DNA from: Candidatus Zhuqueibacterota bacterium
GTDB taxonomy: Bacteria; Zhuqueibacterota; Zhuqueibacteria; Thermofontimicrobiales; Thermofontimicrobiaceae
Direction: 5' to 3'
DNA: 34,684 nt
Assembly (NCBI GenBank): GCA_016783825.1
Contig: JADHVV010000023.1
Location: 1-34,684, forward strand
Shown piece after piece: positions 8,632-18,108 of the stretch; position 1 is the stretch's first letter, and each line of letters starts with the position of its first letter. The notes below the pieces were generated by a model. The model was not told where the DNA came from. It searched no databases and was given only the letters and a program-made list of their open reading frames with translations. The translations under genes were made by a program, and so were the position numbers.

Positions 8632-9633
8632 TTACCCCAGTCTTGCAGTTATAATTAGGCCTAAGCCCAAAGCAAAACAAATGAACATTAAAGTGATCAA
8701 TTTATTGGTTCCCGCCGGGGCTTCTTTAAATTCCTTCCAAATAAACACACCCCATAATGCTGCTACCATTGTCGCTCCCTGTCCTAATCCATAGGAAATA
8801 GCGAAACCTGCCTGACCAGAGGCAATTATACTGAATGACATACCAATACACCAGATAATACCACCAAGTACACCGATCGAATGAAGACGCAATCCACCTT
8901 TAAAATAAGCTGAAATTGACACAGATTCTCCCTCAAACGGCTTTTTCATTACAATTGTATTAATAACAAAATTGCTTAAAAATAGCCCAACAGAAAAGAA
9001 GAAAACGGCTGTATATGGGCTTAGTTTTCCTGCCTCCATATTCACAAAATCGGTTGACATGGAGCTTGCCACAAACCTGTAGAAAAAACCCATGAGAATA
9101 CCACAAACTACCGATAAAACCAGCCCTTTTGTGGATACTCCTTTGGTTTGGCTCGGCAACTTTTTGTAAGCAGCAGCATCAATAATAATAGCAGCAACCA
9201 CAAGTGCAACACCAAGAAAAAGAATTGTTGGATTACCCAGAGGAGTAGCTATGTAGTTGATGATTACGCCCCAGACAAGTGCAATCCCTATTCCCACCGG
9301 GAATGCTACTGCCATGCCGGCAATTGCAATAGCAGCAACCAAAAGAATATTCGCAGCATTAAAGACAGCGCCGCCTATCATTGCAGACAGGATATTGCTG
9401 AATTCTGCCTGCCCTATATCTGCAATAAAACTCCTGCCCGCACTACCCGAACTTCCCAAAGTAAATGCAAAAATTGCTGATAATAACAGGACACCTATCA
9501 CATAGTCCCAGTAAAAGAGTTCAAATCTCCATTCCTTGCTGGCTAATTTCTGTGTATTAGCCCATGAACCCCAACAAAGCATGGTAATGAAGCAAAAAAT
9601 AACTGCTAGCAAATAACTATCCAGTACAAACAT
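8632..9633 (-). CDS. GRP/ureide-permease-like sugar permease (DMT superfamily)
   Basis: 333 residues and almost entirely hydrophobic, with about ten predicted membrane helices. The N-terminus (ICxFITMLCWGSW-like, with WGSWANTQKL) and 'FELFYWDYVIGVLL' match the family often annotated as GRP sugar transporter or ureide permease, related to RhaT. Such permeases import small sugars or nucleobase-like compounds with protons. The AAGGAG site precedes the ATG at 9633. It lies between the ARH-membrane fusion and ribokinase 1, so a pentose such as ribose is the likely cargo; that is inferred from context, not from residues. Confidence 0.8.
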   Translation of the reverse strand: MFVLDSYLLAVIFCFITMLCWGSWANTQKLASKEWRFELFYWDYVIGVLLLSAIFAFTLGSSGSAGRSFIADIGQAEFSNILSAMIGGAVFNAANILLVAAIAIAGMAVAFPVGIGIALVWGVIINYIATPLGNPTILFLGVALVVAAIIIDAAAYKKLPSQTKGVSTKGLVLSVVCGILMGFFYRFVASSMSTDFVNMEAGKLSPYTAVFFFSVGLFLSNFVINTIVMKKPFEGESVSISAYFKGGLRLHSIGVLGGIIWCIGMSFSIIASGQAGFAISYGLGQGATMVAALWGVFIWKEFKEAPAGTNKLITLMFICFALGLGLIITARLG

Positions 9634-9706
9634 GTTGTAGCTCCTTTCAGTTTACGATTATAAATTATGATTTTATTTAGCTTTAATAATTGCTATACTG
9701 TACTCA

Positions 9707-11701
9707 CTATTCCGCCTTGTCCACAGCAGGCAGTCTCAGACAGCTCCGAAAACGGTTTTTATATAGCTTACTGCGGAATATCAAAACCAAATATGGTAAT
9801 GTAATTATATACAATATAATTCCAAATATACTACCCATAATCGCAATCACTATAATAATTATGGACAGTTTTCCCAATATAGCTGTCACAAATCCCCAAT
9901 TCATACCAGCATATAAAAACAAAAATAAAATTTGCGATACTACTGACCAGAGCAGTAAAAAACCTAAAAAGCGTTTATTACTGTAAGACTTGCGACAATT
10001 TAACGCAGTAATTGTTAATGCAAGTAATAATGCCCCTGCCCAGTAGAAAAAAGTCATCAATGATATTTTTGTTCCAGCGTCGAGTCGGCCTGCATTACTG
10101 CCCACAGTACCGCTATATCCTGCGGCGAGCAAAATTACTATTGCTATTAAATATGAAATAAACCATTTGTATTTCCCAATTTTCTCACCCACCAGACATA
10201 ACAAAGCAAGTCCAACTGCCATACTAACAATAACCGGGCCTATGGCAAAGGTGTCTAACATTTCTGCCGACATAAAACTGCTTAACAGAGTCCAAACTCC
10301 CAAAACCACAACCAATGGCAGAGCGATCAGCAGCGCTGAAAATTTATAATTTTCCTTTAACGCCACAATAGCCAACACAAGCAATAACCATAGAACTAAC
10401 TTTAAAATTAAATAACCTTGAATCTGGGTAAGTTCATCTTTTGTAAATTGACTATCAGCTATTGGGCCCGGTTTCCATGACTGTTCAAGTTTAGACGGTA
10501 TGGGCTTCTTTACAGGAATAACAAACACATCTTCGCCTTCTTCGTCTGTCTCAATTCTTCCGCCAGCTTTAACTACTGCCTGCCGAGCGAGTTTTTCGCA
10601 TACATCAATAAGTGTTGGAAAATCGTATTCGGTGAAGCTGAATTTTTTGTCCTGAATCAGCGCTGAAATATATTTTTGGGGCAAATTTTTATATCCCGCT
10701 GCTGTAAAAAGCACTCCTGCTGCATTGGACGGATTACAATCGGAATCCTGTCCACAGCGCATTGAAATTACAGTTGTTTGATCCATATCGTTATTGCCAT
10801 AAAGCATTCCCATTAAGATGTATGCGCCATTTATTTTGGCATCGATATTAAAATCCTCTTTTGTATCGGAACATGAATATCGCCGATAATCGAGATTTTT
10901 ATGATACTTCTCATTGATGAGCTGCCATGTTTCTTGCCAATCATCCGGATTTTCCTGATGCCATTGTATTACATCGCAAACCATTTCCGCGTATTGACTT
11001 TCCGCAGGGATGGAGCGTAGTCCGGCTTCAATAATCGTAAGTGGATCATCTTCGAAAAAAGCCTCAGCATACATAGCACCAACAAACTGGCCTGCATAAA
11101 GACCATCACCATAATTCACCAGCCTGCCGAACTTTTCACCAAGGGCAATTACAATATTGGGAAGGCCCGGCGCTATTAAACCTGAATAATCTGCTTCGAT
11201 CTGATAGTCGATATCATCCGAGTGATCACTGAATTGCGGATGACTGCAATTGGGTGGCGCAATTCCCTTGCGCAAATTGTCTCGTCCTGCTTTGTTTGCA
11301 TGCCACAACATATAACCACTTCTGGCAAAATCAATTCCCGCCTGTCGTATAGACACGTCAAAGCCGTATTCTTCCAGCGAGCGGAGAAACGTCATCTCCA
11401 CGTAAATATCATCCTGGCTGAATTGATTTACCATTGCTGGCTGCCATACAGGCACCTTATCCTCAGGAATAATTTTACTTTGATAACGGAATTCTGTGGG
11501 CGCACCCCAACCTACACCTACCATCTGGCCGATCCAGCCTGCCATCATCTTGTCGCGGTATTCGCTGACAGGCAGACGACGTTCCGATAGTTCGACGTCC
11601 TGAGCTTGAACTTTTCCAATTGCTAGACTAAATATTATACCCACCATAAGCAGCGACATCATTACCAGCAAAATTTTGTTTTGATTTCTTCTGAATTTCA
11701 T
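9707..11701 (-). CDS. ARH-fold hydrolase fused to a seven-helix membrane domain
   Basis: About 664 residues from the ATG at 11701; a GTG four codons earlier abuts the GGAGG and is less likely. Positions below count from that GTG. A signal sequence (about 10-38, ending VQAQD) is followed by the ARH-like domain (about 50-385): AGWIGQ...GAPTEF (58-75), QDDIYVEMTF (100-109), DDIDYQIEADY (166-176), NYGDGLYAG (200-208), FNIDAKINGA (288-297) and RCGQDSDCNP (319-328). Instead of the usual C-terminal sandwich, the protein continues into hydrophobic helices at about 434-452, 458-480, 487-509, 516-534, 550-571, 582-602 and 606-647 (one or two). The catalytic domain should lie in the periplasm, tethered to the inner membrane. 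It directly precedes the sugar permease gene, 73 bases away. Confidence 0.85.
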   Translation of the reverse strand: MKFRRNQNKILLVMMSLLMVGIIFSLAIGKVQAQDVELSERRLPVSEYRDKMMAGWIGQMVGVGWGAPTEFRYQSKIIPEDKVPVWQPAMVNQFSQDDIYVEMTFLRSLEEYGFDVSIRQAGIDFARSGYMLWHANKAGRDNLRKGIAPPNCSHPQFSDHSDDIDYQIEADYSGLIAPGLPNIVIALGEKFGRLVNYGDGLYAGQFVGAMYAEAFFEDDPLTIIEAGLRSIPAESQYAEMVCDVIQWHQENPDDWQETWQLINEKYHKNLDYRRYSCSDTKEDFNIDAKINGAYILMGMLYGNNDMDQTTVISMRCGQDSDCNPSNAAGVLFTAAGYKNLPQKYISALIQDKKFSFTEYDFPTLIDVCEKLARQAVVKAGGRIETDEEGEDVFVIPVKKPIPSKLEQSWKPGPIADSQFTKDELTQIQGYLILKLVLWLLLVLAIVALKENYKFSALLIALPLVVVLGVWTLLSSFMSAEMLDTFAIGPVIVSMAVGLALLCLVGEKIGKYKWFISYLIAIVILLAAGYSGTVGSNAGRLDAGTKISLMTFFYWAGALLLALTITALNCRKSYSNKRFLGFLLLWSVVSQILFLFLYAGMNWGFVTAILGKLSIIIIVIAIMGSIFGIILYIITLPYLVLIFRSKLYKNRFRSCLRLPAVDKAE

Positions 11702-11842
11702 AATTCTTCTCACCCTCCGTTATTGATACTATTAATTTAATTTTAAAGGTACAATATTATTTCAATTTCACCTATCATCAGACTATTATTTCACTGAAAA
11801 AAATAACTTCCGTTTCAACTTATGTTTTCCCGCTTGATTAAA

Positions 11843-13414
11843 TTATTTTACACCATAGACCACAGCACCTGAAATTGTAAATTTCGTGTCTATTGCTTTC
11901 GGATTTTTTTTGCCACTCAGCACGATTCGTACCTCATGGTCACCGTCAGCTAAAGTGACATTATGATATAAAAATGCCATCGGGTTTCCTTCATTCGCAA
12001 CCCAATAATAAGCATCAATTGTACGATCCAGCTTGCCGTCAATATAAACATCTGCCTTACCGTGGTCGTTGTTCCATACACCCGATATCATCACACCCGT
12101 TCCTTTGAATTTAAATGTTGCCTGGGCGCCTTTTTGCTTTGCTGTTTTGATTTTATTAACAGATTGTTCAAATATATTGGGAACCTCGATTATTTTCCAG
12201 GCACCTTTCCATGTCCACGCATCCTCTGTGGGTCCTGACCTGTAGAGTGGTTTCAAGTTTGGGAAAGAGACTTCAAGCTTAGCCGGGGCTTTGGGAACCT
12301 GCATATTAATCTGAGCAACATCTTCATTAACAGTACCACCGTTTTGCTCAATCAATTGTTTTGCATATTTAAGCGTATTATCGACAACTTTGTTAAAGGA
12401 ATATTCCGTAAAAATAAATACTGAATCTGCTATTGCAGGAATTCCACCTTTCCATTTTTCTGGGATACTTGAATATCCATCTCGAATTCCGAGCACAGCA
12501 GCAGCATTTGATGGATTGCAGTCTGAATCCTGGCCACAACGTATGGAGACTTCCATGGTTTTGCCAAAATCTCCATCTCCGTACAATAAACCCATAACTA
12601 TAAATGCACCATTAATTTTCGCATCAATATTAAAGGGGTGAAGTGGTCCACTGATATCAGTATCAAGCCATTTTTCATTCAATTCTTTCCATGCCGAACG
12701 CCAGTTTTCAGGATATTGAGCGTGCAGGTCGATGACATCCTGAACACATTGAGCGTATTCACTTTCAGCCGGGATCGCAAGCAACGCATTCTTTACTATT
12801 GTATTCATATCTTTTTCAAAAAAAGCCTCTGTGTAAAGAGCACAAACAAACATACCGCCATAAACACCGTCGCCATAATTCATGATATGCCCGATTTTAT
12901 CACATATTTCGTTTGAAGTTTGCGGCATACCCGGGCACATAAAACCGATATAGTCGGCTTCGATTTGAAAATCAATGGCATCAGCCCACAGGCTATTTTC
13001 AGGATGACCTGACATTGGCGGCATAATGCCGTCGAAAAAATTCTTTCGTGCCTGAACATTTGCACACCAGAGCTGGTAACCCGCATTAGCATAAGATTCG
13101 GCAAATTTTTCCGCAGGAGCGTCTATTCCATATTTGTCCATTGCCATCATAAAACTCATTTGCACGTACATATCGTCCTGGCCAATTGAATTATTGACAT
13201 GATCCGGTTCCCAGACTATTTCTTTATCATAAGTAGTTCCTAATGCCCTGAATTCTGTCGGCGCGCCATAGGATACACCAATCATCTTTCCAGCCCACCC
13301 GCCGGCAATTTTATCTTTCAATTCAGATATTTGAATGGTTTTTATGTTTTTTTTAGCACAAGAAGAGAACATCAGGGGGACTATTAATAAAATGCACAAA
13401 ATTTTTGTTTTCAT
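11843..13414 (-). CDS. ARH-fold hydrolase lipoprotein with C-terminal beta-sandwich
   Basis: 523 residues with a lipobox FSSC (Cys19), so it is lipid-anchored. The ARH-like domain (about 30-375) has GGWAGK...GAPTEF (38-55), QDDMYVQMSF (79-88), a 'DAIDFQIEADY' acidic motif (first Asp pair altered to D-A), NYGDGVYGG, FNIDAKINGA and RCGQDSDCNP. Residues about 395-523 form a predicted beta-sandwich (TWKGAWK, 'GTGVMISG', 'DVYIDGKLD', 'DGDHEVRIVLSG') of the kind found appended to carbohydrate-active enzymes and probably ligand-binding. The GAGGG site upstream of 13414 supports the start. Substrate unknown; exported ARH relatives may cleave N- or O-ribosyl or other furanosyl bonds. Confidence 0.85.
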   Translation of the reverse strand: MKTKILCILLIVPLMFSSCAKKNIKTIQISELKDKIAGGWAGKMIGVSYGAPTEFRALGTTYDKEIVWEPDHVNNSIGQDDMYVQMSFMMAMDKYGIDAPAEKFAESYANAGYQLWCANVQARKNFFDGIMPPMSGHPENSLWADAIDFQIEADYIGFMCPGMPQTSNEICDKIGHIMNYGDGVYGGMFVCALYTEAFFEKDMNTIVKNALLAIPAESEYAQCVQDVIDLHAQYPENWRSAWKELNEKWLDTDISGPLHPFNIDAKINGAFIVMGLLYGDGDFGKTMEVSIRCGQDSDCNPSNAAAVLGIRDGYSSIPEKWKGGIPAIADSVFIFTEYSFNKVVDNTLKYAKQLIEQNGGTVNEDVAQINMQVPKAPAKLEVSFPNLKPLYRSGPTEDAWTWKGAWKIIEVPNIFEQSVNKIKTAKQKGAQATFKFKGTGVMISGVWNNDHGKADVYIDGKLDRTIDAYYWVANEGNPMAFLYHNVTLADGDHEVRIVLSGKKNPKAIDTKFTISGAVVYGVK

Positions 13415-13466
13415 TATCTTGCCCTCGGTTAAGTTACATAGTAAACTTGAATTATGGTTTGGATTT

Positions 13467-13814
13467 CAATGTCATTAAGTTAACAGAAGTTTGGATAAAA
13501 TATGGGCTAAAGCCCTAAAAATTTGGGACACTGTTAAAATACCCCTGACATAAATGACCCTGTTGATTTATTACCTTTTTAAAATCAAAATGTCAATATA
13601 TAGTATGATTGCGAATGATTTGCTACAATATATTGTGGTCAATTTTTGAAAATTTGAATAAATCAACAGAGTCATAAATGTCGGAGCAATTCAATGTCCA
13701 CAATTTTTTAAGAATAAATGATTAGCCCCAAACTTTTAAGCTGGGGATTTCAAATGTTCTTCAAGCTTTTTATCGGGCCTCAACCCGATTTGAAACCTTA
13801 ACTTAATGACATTG
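13467..13814. mobile_element. 348-bp MITE-like palindromic element with 10-bp target duplication
   Basis: Terminal inverted repeats are perfect over 17 bp: CAATGTCATTAAGTTAA at 13467-13483 and its reverse complement at 13798-13814. The element is flanked on both sides by the identical 10-mer GTTTGGATTT (13457-13466 and 13815-13824), as expected of a target-site duplication. A second, 26-bp imperfect inverted repeat is nested inside (13547-13572 and 13657-13682). No transposase can be read from it, so it would be non-autonomous. A 10-bp duplication is in the range known for IS4-type elements; that assignment is inference. Confidence 0.75.
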
Positions 13815-13869
13815 GTTTGGATTTAGTTAAAAAGCTCCAGTTCTGCCAGCATTAATTTCAGCAAAATAT

Positions 13870-13915
13870 TCATACCTATGAAACTTAGAAGATTCTTGCA
13901 TAGGTATGATTTTTT
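13870..13915 (+). terminator. Hairpin with T-run, plus orientation
   Basis: TCATACCTATG (13870-13880) and CATAGGTATGA (13899-13909) form a perfect 11-bp stem, followed by six T on the plus strand. It looks like an intrinsic terminator facing a direction in which no gene is transcribed here. It may block read-through from a mobile element or belong to one. Confidence 0.45.
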
Positions 13916-13929
13916 AGGAAAATTGTTAA

Positions 13930-14153
13930 CCGATCACAGGGTGCTATTATGACAAATGAAATATTAATATCTTTGACAGGATTACAAGGATATACAGGAT
14001 TATTTATATTTCATTCTTTTACACATTGCTAAACGATTAATTTAATATTTATTTTTTTTGGGGATAAAAATCCTGTGAATCCGTAAAATCCTGTAATCCT
14101 GTCATTTAATTTTTTCCAAATCTTGAATTATCGAAAACTACCCTGGTGATCGG
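13930..14153. repeat. Second nested palindromic element
   Basis: An outer inverted repeat CCGATCACAGGGT (13930-13942) pairs with ACCCTGGTGATCGG (14140-14153, one extra base). Inside it, GACAGGATTACAAGG... (13975-14001) pairs imperfectly with ...TGTAATCCTGTC (14069-14103). The inner arms belong to a word-like 'ACAGGATT' repeat type. No coding capacity and no convincing target duplication. Confidence 0.55.
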
Positions 14154-14170
14154 ATACGAACATAAAATTA

Positions 14171-15721
14171 TTAATGTTTGTGTTTTAATGGTTTATCACC
14201 GTAGATAATCGCATTTGGTAATTGAATACCAGCCTTATCTGTCGGATTCAGTACCTTTAAGCGAACAGTATGTTTTCCCATTGGCAGTTGATATTTATAA
14301 AACGGAACAAATTTCCGTTTTCTATAATCCGTCGGCAGCTTAGTTGTTACAGCCAGATCCCCATCAATATACATTTCAAGTTCAAAAGTATATTCTTCAG
14401 TACTCTGGCTTCTGTCTCTTTCTCTGCCCGCCATTCTTGCTCCTCCATTTATTGCGATTCCAATCCCCTCAAACTCAAAGGAAGCTTCATCGGCTAATGT
14501 TATATTTAATTCCTTTTTTTCAGTAGGATAATGTCCCTCAAATCCAACTTCCAGTCGAACTGGTTTTGGTTTCTGCACTTTAATTACTGCCTTTTCTTCA
14601 TCTACCACACCACCATTTTTCTTAATCACCTCCAGCGCTTGCTTGTAGGACATATCATAAGTGCGGTTCAGAGAAATTGTGGTATATTTAAAATCAATAG
14701 GTTCCACTTCAGCAAGCCCCTGTTTCCAGTAATCAGGAATATTGCTGTACCCGATCATTGTCCCAAGTATTCCTCCGGCACTCGCGGGATTACAGTCAGA
14801 ATCATCACCGCAGCGTGTACTTATGTCGGTCGTTTTACCAAAATCCTTTTCCCCATACAGTAATCCGACCAATATCCATGCGGAATTAATTTTCGCATCG
14901 ATATTAAAATCGTCAAAAACACCGTGAGGACAGCCCACATCATTGTCCCACTTGTCATGTGTTTTTTGCCAGGTGATTTTCCAATCGTCTGGATTTTCCT
15001 TATGCCATTTAATAACATCCTGCATGCATTGTGCGTACTGGCTTTCCGCTGGAATAACCTTTAATGCCTCTTCAACTACGTAATTTATATCGTCAGAAAT
15101 AAAAGCCAGAGCATACATCGCTGCGACATACACTCCGCCATACCAGCCGTCACCATAGTTCATAATATGACCGATTTTATCACTTATCTCAGCCGATGTA
15201 TTTACCATACCGGGACTCATAAGTCCAGCAAAATCTGCTTCAATTTGAAAATCGATATCATCTGCGCAGGGATTATTAAGCCAATTCCCGGATTCAGGCG
15301 GCATTATACCATTCAAGATATTGAATCGGGCACACTGATTTGCATGCCAAAGCATATAATCAGCATAGGCGAACGCTTTCGCAAAGGAGCTTGCCGGTGC
15401 ATCCAAGCCTTCCTTTTCAAATACTTCGACGAATGTTAAATCCATATAGATATCGTCGTACAATCCCGGTCTCTCTTCGTACGTCTCTTTCATGTATCCA
15501 TCATACCATGGAATTTCATGATCATCAGGGATCATCTTACTTCTGAATTGAAATTCTGTTGGCCCCCCGTACGTACACGAAATTGTCTGACCTGCCCAGC
15601 CGCCCTTAATTTTGTCTTTCAAAACATCGAGCGGTAGTTCTTTCACCGTTTGTTTAGCACAACCCATACAAAACACAAGTCCGAAAACACATAACACACA
15701 TAAAACCATTCCCTTTTTCAT
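14171..15721 (-). CDS. ARH-fold hydrolase lipoprotein, close paralog of the T9SS-sorted copy
   Basis: 516 residues with lipobox CMGC (Cys21). The ARH-like domain (about 30-365) contains GGWAGQ...YGGPTEF (40-57), YDDIYMDLTF (88-97), LWHANQ, DDIDFQIEADF, NYGDGWYGG, FNIDAKINSA and RCGDDSDCNP. A beta-sandwich follows to the end, closing with 'HTVRLKVLNPT' and 'NAIIYG'. By eye it is nearly the same protein as 4113-5918 through both domains, but stops where that one adds its T9SS sorting domain, so the two differ mainly in anchoring. AGGAGG precedes the ATG at 15721. It is the last gene of module A, 94 bases after the broken sulfatase. Substrate unknown. Confidence 0.85.
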   Translation of the reverse strand: MKKGMVLCVLCVFGLVFCMGCAKQTVKELPLDVLKDKIKGGWAGQTISCTYGGPTEFQFRSKMIPDDHEIPWYDGYMKETYEERPGLYDDIYMDLTFVEVFEKEGLDAPASSFAKAFAYADYMLWHANQCARFNILNGIMPPESGNWLNNPCADDIDFQIEADFAGLMSPGMVNTSAEISDKIGHIMNYGDGWYGGVYVAAMYALAFISDDINYVVEEALKVIPAESQYAQCMQDVIKWHKENPDDWKITWQKTHDKWDNDVGCPHGVFDDFNIDAKINSAWILVGLLYGEKDFGKTTDISTRCGDDSDCNPASAGGILGTMIGYSNIPDYWKQGLAEVEPIDFKYTTISLNRTYDMSYKQALEVIKKNGGVVDEEKAVIKVQKPKPVRLEVGFEGHYPTEKKELNITLADEASFEFEGIGIAINGGARMAGRERDRSQSTEEYTFELEMYIDGDLAVTTKLPTDYRKRKFVPFYKYQLPMGKHTVRLKVLNPTDKAGIQLPNAIIYGDKPLKHKH

Positions 15722-15814
15722 TTTGACCTCCTGAAATTTAGTTAAGTTACTGTTTAGTTTTACCGTTTTATTCTTGTTATTTTTTTTTAGTTATTATAAT
15801 TGACAAAATTCAAA

Positions 15815-16689
15815 TTACCTATAATATTTTTGATGAGTGAATTCCTGCCCCAGAATTAGCATGCCTGTTTCCGGATGTCTTTCTCCACCGTCAAATGGAT
15901 CATCGGTTTCTTTTATCCACTTTTTCAAGCGATTTTCCAATTTCGCCTGAACATCTTTATATTTTGCATCTCCAGCCAGATTTTTCATTTCATAAGGGTC
16001 ATTATTGCGATCAAATAACCATATTCCATGCTCGTATTTCTGCGGCTGCCACCAGCGGGCATAAGTCCATCTATCAGTTCTCAATCCTCTCCAAAAACCG
16101 ACCCATTCTCCACGATGCGGCCAACCGGGTCCCAGGATTTGCATATAAACCGAATCGGGTTCATCTCCATCGCTGCCTACTGCGGCAAAGGAACAATCTT
16201 TCCCTTGAACCCCCTGAGGTATTTCCACTCCGCAAAGAGATAATATACTCGGCATCACATCCACGCTGTTGAATAAAATATTCGTTCTTCTTCCCCCTTT
16301 TACCTTTTCCGGATACCTTAATATAAAAGGGATATGAATCGACTCTTCATGGGGTGTACCCTTGTTGGCGCGTTTGCTGGTATGCAGCCACTTCTGGCCT
16401 GGTCCACCGTACCCGTAACTTCTTAGATGATCTCCATGGTCCGATGATTGGGTGTCTTCACAATCTTATTCCCGCTTGCGCCAACAGCACTAAAGCGCAA
16501 CTGATCGCAGAAGATATACAGCAGATTGGGTTTGTTTCCTCTATTGGATTTGCGATTAAATACAGGGGCATTTCCTTTATTAAAAGCAAAAATCGGGTTT
16601 GTTTGAGACAAAACACCTCCGGCTACTACACTGCCAACCGCTCCAGAAATTGTTTTTTTTATGAACTCACGTCTTGTTGATTTTACCAT
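15815..16689 (-). pseudogene. Sulfatase with internal deletion and frameshift
   Basis: The N-terminal part (ATG at 16689) has a Tat signal (STRREFIKK) and the sulfatase opening KPNLLYIFCDQLRFSAVG, ending at KTPN. At about 16447 the sequence jumps to 'SSDHGDHLRSYG' in another frame, the motif that normally lies about 200 residues further on, and continues through 'PHEESIHIPFILRYP' and 'NSVDVMPSILSLCG' to a normal end at 15815. The missing middle holds the C/S-x-P-x-R site whose residue becomes formylglycine, so the product cannot be an active sulfatase. Intact relatives remove sulfate esters from glycans. The break could be real decay or a misassembly. Confidence 0.85.
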
Positions 16690-16783
16690 AAAAGTATTTG
16701 TTTTGTTATAATTCAAAACAGAGCTGAAAAACTGTATTCTTTAATCATGCTAATTAATATTATAGATACCGATATTTTGTTAC

Positions 16784-18101
16784 TTAATACTTTATAAATT
16801 CAAAAGCACCAATATCGGGCTTTCCGCCTTGTGGTACTAAGTTATCTTCAAAATCCAACTTCCTGCCAACATCAACGCCCGCATCAATTGCAGGGCTTCC
16901 AGCTCGCAGGTGAAGATCACGATTCTCCAAATCCATAAACAGCGGATCGGCTATAATGTCACCCCTACCAAGAGATATACCGCACGGATTTTCCTGTGTC
17001 CCATCAACAACAAAATATACATTATTGGAATGTGGTTGATTCCATTTATCTGCATTATAGACACTGTCACCGGCAAATACCTGTAAACCTTTGGCAAGTA
17101 CGAAAATATTATTTCGTACCGTTACCTCATTCTCTTTTTCAAAGCTGAAAACAACCCGCACTCTACTGTTAGGTGGTTTAAGACACAGGACAGTATTATT
17201 CTCCACAATACAGTTTGTGCCCGCCCAAAAGAAAATAAATTCCTGATAATCATCGCTTACATTATAGGAAACCTGTATATTGTCTGCACTCGCGCCAGTA
17301 GTTATTTCCAAAAAGCCCTCATTTCCGGTTGAATAATTATGATGAATATAAATATTATCCCTGGCATGCTTCTGATCATCAATTTCTATCGCCCCGCCAT
17401 CAGCTCCAAACCTACCACCCTTAGAAAAATAATTGACTATTTTATTATAGGATATTTCATTATTTGAATTGGCAACCATGATGCCTACGGGACCCCAACT
17501 CGGGTAGCTGAGAAATATATTGCAGTCATGGATATAATTATGCGTAATTAGATTGTGCTGACCGATCACTTGAATACCCATAGGACAATTTTCTATCTCG
17601 CAGTTTTTAATAATATTATGTTCTGCTTTAAGTGAGACAAAAATCGCTCCTGCTTCACGGGCAGTGAGGTGTCGATTCCGATTAGCTGGAATCCCATCAT
17701 AGAAATACAATCCATCAACCACAATATAGCATCCATCAATTTGAATCATACGACCCTTTTGCAACTGGTAACTCTGGTTAGTAAATCTTGGCGCCCGGCC
17801 TGTACCATACTCGGTGTATATAATGGGTCTGCCTGTTACCCCCGGAACCACTGATGTGTAATGCTCCATTGAAGCTTGAACCTCGAGAGAAAAGCACAGT
17901 ATCCCCGGGATTAAATGTATGCTGATTCACCGGTTTAAGAGTTCTCCACGGCAGAGCTTTTGTGCCCGGATTTTCGTCATCACCGTGCTGAGTGACATAA
18001 AAGGAGCTCTGTTTTTCAGATGTCTCTGCATACAGCCTACTGCCCCCAAAGAATATAAACATTATAACAACCAGTACAAACATTCGCAAATAATTAGCCA
18101 T
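16784..18101 (-). pseudogene. Secreted right-handed beta-helix protein with a frameshift
   Basis: Two frames together make one protein homologous along its whole length to the intact 19785-21119 gene. The first (ATG at 18101) has a signal peptide, 'YVTQHGDDENPGTKALPW' and 'FNPGDTVLFSRGS'. It fails after 'HISGSGG', where the second frame takes over with 'TGRPIIYTEYGTG' and the repeat strands, ending PDIGAFEFIKY. Removing one G from the five-G run (CCCCC at 17839-17843 on the plus strand) restores 'SGSGVTGRPIIY', matching the paralog. Beta-helix proteins of this type bind or cleave polysaccharides (pectate-lyase-like fold). The start lies 7 bases past the stop of the upstream ARH-like gene, so the two are translationally coupled. 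A sequencing error is possible. Confidence 0.85.
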
Positions 18102-18108
18102 ATCACTC

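Larger units (their letters stand above)
13415..14170. other. Gene-free gap filled by palindromic elements
   Basis: No frame in these 756 bases looks coding. The gap is largely occupied by a MITE-like element (13467-13814), a plus-oriented hairpin with T-run (13870-13915) and a second nested palindrome (13930-14153), each listed separately. It separates module A (above) from module B (below). Confidence 0.7.

Noticed and set aside
13415-14170. CRISPR array
   Set aside because: The repeats are inverted and nested, not regularly spaced direct repeats, and there are no cas genes.
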